DNA of 11,604 nt from Proteobacteria bacterium UBA2996. Its GTDB lineage: Bacteria; Pseudomonadota; Gammaproteobacteria; Arenicellales; UBA868. Shown here piece after piece: positions 7,009 to 11,604 of this stretch (its first letter is position 1; every line of letters begins with the position of its first letter). The notes below the pieces were generated by a model. The model was not told the DNA's origin. It did not search any database and saw only the letters and a program-made list of their open reading frames with translations. The stretch lies in assembly GCA_002346525.1 (NCBI GenBank), contig DDZY01000181.1:1-11604 (forward strand), given 5' to 3'. Made by a program: the position numbers and the translations under genes.

Positions 7009-7398
7009 TCAGTCAGAGGAGTCTCCCTCAACAGGCCGGGGTCGACCCGAATCATCCAGCGCAACGAAGGTAAAGATGCCTTCGGTCACCTGCTCTTCGG
7101 TCCAGTCGTGTCGGCGGCGCACCCAGGTATCAACCTTGACGGCAATTGAGGTGGTCCCAATTCTGACGGTACTGCAGTAGCAGCTCACCTGATCACCCAC
7201 CTGAACAGGTCTGTGAAAGGTCATGGCGTCGACTGCCACGGTCGCTACCCGGCCCCCGGCTTCCGCAAATGCGTGAGCCCCACCCGCAAGGTCCATCTGC
7301 GCCATCAGCCATCCTCCAAAAATATCGCCGTTCGGATTTGCATCCGCAGGCATGGCGATGGTACGGATTAACGGAGTCTCATCGGGAGGACTACTCAA
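7009..7398 (-). CDS. Acyl-CoA thioesterase, YciA-like hotdog family
   Basis: A 129-residue single-hotdog protein of the YciA/BACH acyl-CoA thioester hydrolase type, which cleaves acyl-CoA to free acid and CoA in the cytoplasm. The diagnostic stretch is IAMPADANPNGDIFGGWLMA, followed by QMDLAGGAHA with the likely catalytic aspartate (D36), then VDAMTFHRPVQVGDQV. The length is normal for YciA. The start is a TTG at 7398 that overlaps the stop of the AhpD-like gene by 4 nt (TTGA), with GGAG nine nt upstream, so translation is probably coupled. Acyl chain preference cannot be read from the sequence. The presence of a second, different hotdog gene in the same unit is notable. Confidence 0.93.
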   Translation of the reverse strand: MSSPPDETPLIRTIAMPADANPNGDIFGGWLMAQMDLAGGAHAFAEAGGRVATVAVDAMTFHRPVQVGDQVSCYCSTVRIGTTSIAVKVDTWVRRRHDWTEEQVTEGIFTFVALDDSGRPRPVEGDSSD

Positions 7399-7985
7399 GA
7401 CGATGCACTCCGTGGTGTACGGCCCATCAAATAGAATTCATCATTGGGCCGCATGGCCGTCAGATTCGCCATACGGTTGGACAGCGCAAAAAACGCTGCA
7501 ATTGCACCAATATCCCAAATATCTTCGTCATCAAAACCGTGGCTGCGCAGCACCTCATAATCGGATTCCTCAAGGACCGCAGAATTCAATGCAACCTTTT
7601 CGGCAAAGGCCAGCATTGCCCTTTGTCGCTCGGTGATATCCGCTTTACGGAAATTGATAGCGACCTGGTCTGCAACCAAAGGATCCTTGGCATAAATCCG
7701 CAATATGGCCCCATGGGCGACCACACAGTACTGGCAATTATTCGCGCCCGAAGTTGACACCACAATCATTTCCCGCTCGGCCTTGGAAAGGCCGCCCTCG
7801 CGGAGCATGAGTGCATCGTGATAGTCAAAAAAGGCACGGCATTCACCCGGGCGATGAGCGAGTGCCAGAAACACATTGGGCACAAATCCTGCTTTTTCCT
7901 GAACGGCCATGATCCGATCACGTAGATCATCTGGCAGCTCATCGAGTTCGGGTACCGGGTACCGGCTGATGGGTTTGTCGCTCAC
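7395..7985 (-). CDS. Peroxidase-related AhpD-like protein (carboxymuconolactone decarboxylase fold)
   Basis: A 196-residue protein of the 'uncharacterized peroxidase-related enzyme' family (TIGR01926 type). The redox signature NNCQYCVVAHGA has a CxxC pair (C84, C87) and a histidine (H91), as in AhpD-like alkylhydroperoxidases. The flanking helices LSKAEREMIVVSTSGAN and ITERQRAMLAFAEKVAL and the C-terminal DIGAIAAFFALSNRMANL fit the fold. The likely role is thiol-based reduction of peroxides or another disulfide relay, but the partner is unknown. The GTG start at 7985 has AGGAG seven nt upstream. It is the first gene of the four-gene minus-strand unit, and its stop overlaps the start of the thioesterase gene. 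Confidence 0.92.
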   Translation of the reverse strand: MSDKPISRYPVPELDELPDDLRDRIMAVQEKAGFVPNVFLALAHRPGECRAFFDYHDALMLREGGLSKAEREMIVVSTSGANNCQYCVVAHGAILRIYAKDPLVADQVAINFRKADITERQRAMLAFAEKVALNSAVLEESDYEVLRSHGFDDEDIWDIGAIAAFFALSNRMANLTAMRPNDEFYLMGRTPRSASS

Positions 7986-8015
7986 GGCGCCTCTCCTGAT
8001 GGACGGTCGAGGCCT

Positions 8016-8035
8016 ATTTTACTCCGGACATCCGG
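8016..8035 (-). promoter_or_regulatory. Candidate promoter element and palindrome before the AhpD-like gene
   Basis: On the minus strand TAAAAT at 8021-8016 matches a -10 box in five of six positions and would give a leader of about 24 nt. Directly upstream lies a palindrome, CCGGA 8024-8028 and TCCGG 8031-8035 with a 2-nt spacer, within the -10/-35 spacer, where a repressor could act. No good -35 hexamer is visible at 17-18 nt, so this may be an activator-dependent promoter or coincidence. Confidence 0.25.
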
Positions 8036-8141
8036 TGAGACCTCATGAGCACCTGTGGCTATTGGAACGCAGCTTAGCGTGCGGACTTCGGAAGCGCCTG
8101 GGTTTTAAGCAGCGCGCGGAACTCCCGGCGTGGTTCTTTTT

Positions 8142-8264
8142 ATGACCCGCTTTTACCTGATGCCCGGGCTGTTGGGTTATACGGTGATGGGTATGCTGTC
8201 CTTCCCGCGGGAAAGCGAGTTCGCCAGCGGACGGAACTGGTTTATCGGGAAACTGGTGAACTGA
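8142..8264 (+). CDS. Small single-pass membrane protein candidate (40 aa)
   Basis: An ATG at 8142 opens a 40-codon frame ending at TGA 8262-8264. The product has a hydrophobic segment, FYLMPGLLGYTVMGMLSF (residues 4-21), followed by a polar tail with PRESEFASGRNWFIGKLVN, the layout of a small inner-membrane protein. About 80% of its codons end in G or C, as expected for a real gene in this genome. It lies in a gap between two minus-strand units, and a GC-rich hairpin follows 10 nt after its stop. An in-frame GTG at 8130 would add four residues. The ribosome binding site is weak in either case. I do not recognise a family. A minus-strand frame over the same region has arginine- and histidine-rich nonsense-like composition and is rejected. 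Confidence 0.45.
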   Translation: MTRFYLMPGLLGYTVMGMLSFPRESEFASGRNWFIGKLVN

Positions 8265-8274
8265 TACAAACAGC

Positions 8275-8296
8275 GGGCGCCCCGGACGGGGCACCC
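8275..8296. terminator. GC-rich hairpin between convergent genes
   Basis: GGGCGCCCC (8275-8283) pairs with GGGGCACCC (8288-8296) around a GGAC tetraloop, with one C/A mismatch. It lies between the end of the small plus-strand frame (8264) and the end of the aminotransferase gene (8313). No clean T run follows on either strand. On the minus strand the next bases, GCTGTTTGTATC, are modestly T-rich. A bidirectional terminator is the simplest reading. Confidence 0.45.
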
Positions 8297-8312
8297 GACA
8301 GAGTGACGGGGC

Positions 8313-9476
8313 TCAGCCTGAGCAGGAACTGACCGCGGGCAGGTCTGTCAATACGCGGTCTAGAGCATCCAGGAGACGCTCGACGTTTTCAGACCGGCAG
8401 GAGTGTCCCATCAGGCCGATGCGCCAGACCTTGCCGGCCAGCGGGCCGAGTCCGGCGCCAATCTCAATGCCCTCGTCCTGAAGCAGGCGGCTCCGCACCG
8501 CTGCCTCGTCGATGCCCTGAGGCACGTTCACGACGCTTAACTGCGGCAGTCTGATTGAGGCATCGTCGACCATCATCTCAAGGCCGAGTCGATCCAGTCC
8601 CGTCGCCAGTGTCTGTGAGATCTCGCGATGCCGTTCCCAGGCGCGCTCAAGGCCTTCCTGCCTGACCAGTCGAAGCGACTCGGCCAGGGCGAAGATGCTG
8701 TTCACCGGAGCGGTATGGTGATAGGACCTTTGACTGCTCTCAGACCAGTAACCGTCAATCAGGCCAATATCGTGGAACCAGGTGCTGACCGGCGTCTGGC
8801 GCTGATTGATCTTTTCAAGCGCGCGATCACTGATCGTCACGGGCGCGATTCCGGCCACACAGGAAAGACACTTCTGTGCTCCCGAGAAGACGGCATCCAG
8901 GCCCCAATCATCAACATAGAGCGGGGATCCACTCAGCGACGTTACGGTGTCGACGACTGTCAGGCACCCATGGTGCTGCGCAATTTCGGCAAGCAAGCGG
9001 GCATCGGACAATGCGCCCGTGGACGTCTCTGCGTGGACAAATCCAACGACCCTGGTGTCGGGATTGGCCTCAAGGACATCTTCAAGTTTCTGGGGATCAA
9101 CAGGCTGACCCCATTCGTCGTCGATCGTGACAACCTCAGCACCAAGACGGGTGGCCATTTCTGCCATTCGCTGGCCGAACACACCGTTTCTGGCAATAAC
9201 CACTTTGTCTTCGGCCTCGACCAGATTGGTAAAGCAGGTCTCCATGCCCGCTGATCCGGGCCCGGAAACTGGAAAGGTCAATCGGTTCTCAGTCTGAAAG
9301 GCGTAGCGCAAGAGATCCTTGACCTCATCCATCAAGCCCACAAAAGCGGGATCCAGATGGCCAATCGCCGGCTGCGCAAGCGCCTGCAGGACGCGAGGGT
9401 TGATCTCGGACGGGCCAGGGCCCATTAGTGTTCGGACAGGTAAGGTACGCACAGGCAACTCGATTACGTTTTCCAT
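8313..9476 (-). CDS. Class V aminotransferase, alanine/serine-glyoxylate family
   Basis: A PLP enzyme of 387 aa resembling alanine-glyoxylate, serine-glyoxylate and ureidoglycine-glyoxylate aminotransferases. The start MGPGPSEINPRVL and IGHLDPAF, the cofactor loop SGPGSAGMET (71-80), the aspartate in VVDTVTS (D176), the PLP lysine in SGAQKCLSC (K202), YHHTAPVNS (252-260) and the substrate-carboxylate arginine in WRIGLMGHS (R352) are all present. Glyoxylate is the likely amino acceptor. The donor (alanine, serine or ureidoglycine) cannot be decided, and no purine-degradation genes are visible nearby. The ATG at 9476 has GGGG about 8 nt upstream and is preferred over an ATG at 9515 with no such site. 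The N terminus repeats LPVRT twice, but the codons differ. The gene is preceded by an operator-like inverted repeat and ends in a convergent hairpin, so it is probably its own unit. Confidence 0.9.
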   Translation of the reverse strand: MENVIELPVRTLPVRTLMGPGPSEINPRVLQALAQPAIGHLDPAFVGLMDEVKDLLRYAFQTENRLTFPVSGPGSAGMETCFTNLVEAEDKVVIARNGVFGQRMAEMATRLGAEVVTIDDEWGQPVDPQKLEDVLEANPDTRVVGFVHAETSTGALSDARLLAEIAQHHGCLTVVDTVTSLSGSPLYVDDWGLDAVFSGAQKCLSCVAGIAPVTISDRALEKINQRQTPVSTWFHDIGLIDGYWSESSQRSYHHTAPVNSIFALAESLRLVRQEGLERAWERHREISQTLATGLDRLGLEMMVDDASIRLPQLSVVNVPQGIDEAAVRSRLLQDEGIEIGAGLGPLAGKVWRIGLMGHSCRSENVERLLDALDRVLTDLPAVSSCSG

Positions 9477-9558
9477 GGTTAGGCCCCAGATAAAATTCTT
9501 GTAGGCAGGGAGCATACGGTGAGTTTGCGTGCCAGATGAGTGCGATTCCTGATTCGCG

Positions 9559-9578
9559 GTATAAGGATCGGCTTATAC
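9559..9578. promoter_or_regulatory. Operator-like inverted repeat upstream of the aminotransferase gene
   Basis: GTATAAG (9559-9565) and CTTATAC (9572-9578) are perfect inverted 7-mers separated by six bases (GATCGG). They lie about 83 nt before the ATG of the glyoxylate aminotransferase and downstream of the agmatinase stop. The symmetry and 13-nt centre-to-centre spacing fit a dimeric repressor or activator site. On the minus strand the left-hand TATAAG is also -10-like (five of six), so the repeat may overlap the promoter. The regulator is not encoded in the window. Confidence 0.4.
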
Positions 9579-9620
9579 GTTGGGGAGACAGCAGGATTTT
9601 GGCCCGTAATGAGCGGAACC

Positions 9621-9645
9621 AAAAAAAGACCGCTTAGGAACGCTC
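9621..9645 (-). terminator. Candidate rho-independent terminator of agmatinase
   Basis: Read on the minus strand, a short imperfect hairpin (9645-9628, GAGCGTT pairing with AAGCGGTC, one G/G mismatch and one G/T pair, CCTA loop) overlaps the agmatinase stop codon and is followed at once by a run of seven T (9627-9621). The T run is good but the stem is weak. It would separate agmatinase from the downstream aminotransferase gene. Confidence 0.35.
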
Positions 9646-10560
9646 TACCTGAAGATAAAGAAGTTCGGTTGCAAGGGTCGCTGCGGCAAGCGCCGTGATC
9701 TCGGCATGGTCATAGGACGGTGCGACTTCCACGATATCCATACCCACAATATCCACACCCTTGAGACCACGCAAGATCTGCAGCACGGTATTGCTGGACA
9801 GGCCCCCCGCTACCGGCGTCCCGGTACCCGGCGCAAAAGCGGGATCAAGGCAATCGATATCAAAGGTCAGGTAGGCCTTTCGGCCAGTCACCCGCTCCCG
9901 CACGCGGTCACTTACGGTTTCACACCCAAGACTATGAACTTCGTCGGCATCCAGGACGAGAAACTCATGTTTGCCGGCATCGTATTCGGTTCTGATCCCG
10001 ATCTGCGCGGAAGCCGCCGGGTCAATCAGGCCCTCGTGGGGTGCCCGGTAAAACATCGTCCCGTGATCAAACTCTCCGCCATTCTGATAGGTATCGGTAT
10101 GCGCATCAAAATGAATCAGAGCAAGCTCGCCATGCACCACGTGATGCGCTCGCAATAACGGCAGGCTAATGAAGTGATCTCCGCCAAAGCTCATGAGCGC
10201 CTTTCCCGAACGAATAATCTCCAGAGCCCGATCATACAAAGCCTGTGAGAAGGCGGCACTGTCTCCAGGTGGATAAATCAGGTCCCCGCAATCAACCATT
10301 TGGAGGTGATCCGCCAGCGCATACCGCCAGGGCCATCTGGCTTCCTCCCATCGCAGGTTGCCTGAGGCCTGTCGGATTGCCGCGGGTCCGCCGCGGGTTC
10401 CCGCACGCCCGGTGGTTCCGAGGTCATAGGGCACTCCCAGGATCGCGACATCCGCCTCACCGCCGGTCGCATCCGAACTCAAGGGCGCACCAAGAAATCC
10501 AAAAAGGTTGGCGTACAGCGAAACATCATCCTGAATATCAATATCAGCCACGCCACTCAC
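9634..10560 (-). CDS. speB: Agmatinase
   Basis: Hydrolyses agmatine to putrescine and urea, the second step of the arginine decarboxylase route to polyamines. The 308-residue protein has the complete ureohydrolase metal site: SFGGDHF (H129), HFDAHTDTY (D152, H154, D156) and TFDIDCLDPAFAPGTGTP (D234, D236), which together hold two manganese ions. The stretch EFDHGTMFYRAPHEGLIDP and the downstream IGIRTEYD match E. coli SpeB almost residue for residue as I recall it, as do the N-terminal GRAG.RGGPAAIRQ and the C-terminal EVAPSYDHAEITALAAATLA. This makes agmatinase much more likely than guanidinobutyrase or arginase. The start is GTG at 10560, consistent with the SpeB N terminus, although the ribosome binding site is poor. 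A GTG three codons later is possible. No arginine decarboxylase gene lies nearby. Confidence 0.95.
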   Translation of the reverse strand: MSGVADIDIQDDVSLYANLFGFLGAPLSSDATGGEADVAILGVPYDLGTTGRAGTRGGPAAIRQASGNLRWEEARWPWRYALADHLQMVDCGDLIYPPGDSAAFSQALYDRALEIIRSGKALMSFGGDHFISLPLLRAHHVVHGELALIHFDAHTDTYQNGGEFDHGTMFYRAPHEGLIDPAASAQIGIRTEYDAGKHEFLVLDADEVHSLGCETVSDRVRERVTGRKAYLTFDIDCLDPAFAPGTGTPVAGGLSSNTVLQILRGLKGVDIVGMDIVEVAPSYDHAEITALAAATLATELLYLQVERS

Positions 10561-10695
10561 CCGTAGTTAAATTATTCTGTTGGGGGGTTAAGGGAATTTT
10601 TAAATGCTGGAACAGGGCTGTCGAGGACAAGCACCGGCACACGGCGCCGAGACACACTCATGAATTCTTCTTGTCTCTTGCTTGTTCATTACCGT
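10561..10695. other. Intergenic gap before agmatinase
   Basis: This 135-nt gap probably holds the agmatinase promoter. It has AT-rich stretches near 10565-10577 and 10598-10606 (-10-like hexamers on the minus strand) but no clear -35/-10 pair. Two 29-codon minus-strand frames here lack ribosome binding sites and recognisable composition, so I do not call them genes. I see no terminator with a T run after the ligase gene. Confidence 0.4.
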
Positions 10696-11604
10696 CTAGT
10701 CGATTGGTCTTTGATCGTCGATCACTTTACCATCGTTCGGCAACGCATCAGGACCGACAAACGCGACTTCGCCACGCAAGTTGCAGACTTCACGAATGCT
10801 CTCGGCAACGGCTCGGGCGAGATCGTCATCCCCGTCTGAGCCTGACGACACCTCACAGAGCAGTTTCATCGCATCCGCATTGTCAACGCGGGCCACCTCA
10901 AGCCGCGCCTTGCGGATCTCGCCATGACGCGCGACGACCGTCGCCACCTGAGAGGGGTGTACAAACATTCCTCTCACTTTAGTAGTTTGATCTGCCCTGC
11001 CCATCCACCCCTTGATTCGGGGGCTGGTTCTGCCACAGGGGCTGACACCTTCCAGGGTTGCAGAGAGATCCCCTGTGGCAAAACGGATCAGCGGGTAACC
11101 GGGTTTGAGCGGCGTCACCAACACTTCACCGACTTCGCCGGGTTCCACCGGATCTCCGGTTCCCGGGCGGACAATCTCCAACAGAATTTCTTCATCGAGA
11201 AGCAGTCCTTCCTGACTCTCTGATTGGAAACCGATCAATCCCACATCTGCTGTCGCATAAGCCTGCAGGACCTCCACACCATTTTCCGAAAGCTCTAAGC
11301 GCAAAGACCCCGGCAGCGCCTCCCCAGACACCAAACCCAACTTCAGGCTGGAAACATCGATCTGCATCTCTTGTGCTTTGGCGAGAAGAATCTTCAGAAA
11401 AGAAGGTGTTCCCACATAAAACTGCGGCCGAAGATGTCCCATCGCCTGAACCTGCAGTTCGGTCTGACTGATCCCTGCCGGAAACACTGTACAACCAAGG
11501 GCGTGCGCTCCACTTTCGAGCATGAATCCGGCCGGTGTGAAGTGATAGGAAAAGGTGTTGTAAACAAGATCCCCTTCGCGACAGCCGGCCGCGTGCAATG
11601 CCCG
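10696..11604 (-). CDS. PaaK-like acyl/aryl-CoA ligase, C-terminal part (5' end outside window)
   Basis: The C-terminal 302 or so residues of an adenylate-forming enzyme of the phenylacetate-CoA ligase family; the frame stays open through the right edge, so the start is missing. Visible features are YHFTPAGFMLESGAHALG, the VGTPSFLKILL stretch, the active-site-like YATADVGLIGFQSE, LIRFATGDLS with the ribose-binding aspartate, and the hinge region GWMGRADQTTKVRGMFVHPSQV. The protein ends LPNDGKVIDDQRPID, with a lysine placed like the catalytic lysine of the family. It should activate a carboxylic acid with ATP and CoA. Whether this is phenylacetate is unclear. From memory, the YHFTPAG subgroup is often found beside branched-chain amino-acid-type ABC transporter genes in proteobacteria, so such genes may lie beyond the edge. 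The stop is TAG. Confidence 0.9.
   Translation of the reverse strand, partial: RALHAAGCREGDLVYNTFSYHFTPAGFMLESGAHALGCTVFPAGISQTELQVQAMGHLRPQFYVGTPSFLKILLAKAQEMQIDVSSLKLGLVSGEALPGSLRLELSENGVEVLQAYATADVGLIGFQSESQEGLLLDEEILLEIVRPGTGDPVEPGEVGEVLVTPLKPGYPLIRFATGDLSATLEGVSPCGRTSPRIKGWMGRADQTTKVRGMFVHPSQVATVVARHGEIRKARLEVARVDNADAMKLLCEVSSGSDGDDDLARAVAESIREVCNLRGEVAFVGPDALPNDGKVIDDQRPID

Noticed and set aside
7949..7966. Tandem GGGTACC units near the start of the AhpD-like gene
   Set aside because: They fall in frame in the coding sequence (RYPVPE) and are only two copies.
8043..8294. 83-codon minus-strand frame opposite the small membrane protein candidate
   Set aside because: Its product is rich in histidine, arginine and proline with no domain, it lacks a ribosome binding site, and it runs into the GC-rich hairpin; it is best read as the shadow of the plus-strand frame.
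10605..10690. Two 29-codon minus-strand frames between the ligase and agmatinase, one cysteine-rich
   Set aside because: No ribosome binding site and no meaningful composition; too short to support without conservation data.
10245..10982. 245-codon plus-strand frame across the agmatinase start and the ligase end
   Set aside because: It lies antisense to two well-supported genes and its arginine-, histidine- and proline-rich product is typical of antisense reading.

Overview
The window looks like chromosomal DNA of a proteobacterium of moderate to fairly high GC with dense, operon-like gene packing. The agmatinase, the YciA-type and YiiD-type thioesterases, the DUF1285 protein and the PaaK-like ligase are typical of Alpha- and Gammaproteobacteria. 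The N-terminal domain of the first methyltransferase recalls small alphaproteobacterial proteins, while the agmatinase reads very close to the enterobacterial SpeB sequence. I cannot settle the class from the sequence alone. No insertion sequence, tRNA, rRNA, CRISPR array or phage gene is visible.

Region 1 (1-566) has no convincing gene. A possible minus-strand gene start sits at the extreme left edge. It is followed by a perfect 8-bp hairpin, a very AT-rich stretch with an A10 tract, and a leader with several potential hairpins directly before the first operon.

Region 2 (567-5949, plus strand) is a probable four-gene sulfur operon: a SAM-dependent methyltransferase with a putative helix-turn-helix N-terminal domain, a class V cysteine-desulfurase-like protein, cystathionine beta-synthase with a CBS-domain pair, and a cystathionine gamma-lyase/synthase-family enzyme. 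The last two together can make cysteine from homocysteine and serine (reverse transsulfuration). The desulfurase could then use that cysteine as a sulfur source, and the methyltransferase could feed homocysteine in by way of S-adenosylhomocysteine.

Region 3 (5990-7985, minus strand) is a tightly packed four-gene unit read from right to left: an AhpD-like peroxidase-related protein, a YciA-family acyl-CoA thioesterase (4-nt overlap), a DUF1285 protein, and a second hotdog thioesterase of the YiiD C-terminal type. Two thioesterases and a thiol-redox protein suggest CoA-thioester or lipid housekeeping, but the pathway is not clear.

Region 4 (about 7990-8312) holds a plus-strand open frame for a 40-residue protein with one hydrophobic segment, followed by a GC-rich hairpin between convergent genes.

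Region 5 (8313-11604, minus strand) has three genes in the same direction with sizeable gaps: a class V aminotransferase of the alanine/serine-glyoxylate family behind a 7-6-7 inverted repeat, agmatinase (speB), and the C-terminal part of a PaaK-like acyl/aryl-CoA ligase that runs off the right edge. They look separately transcribed rather than one pathway.

The core enzymes are well known. The less ordinary items are the methyltransferase domain fusion heading a transsulfuration operon, its structured leader, the small membrane-protein frame, and the operator-like repeat.
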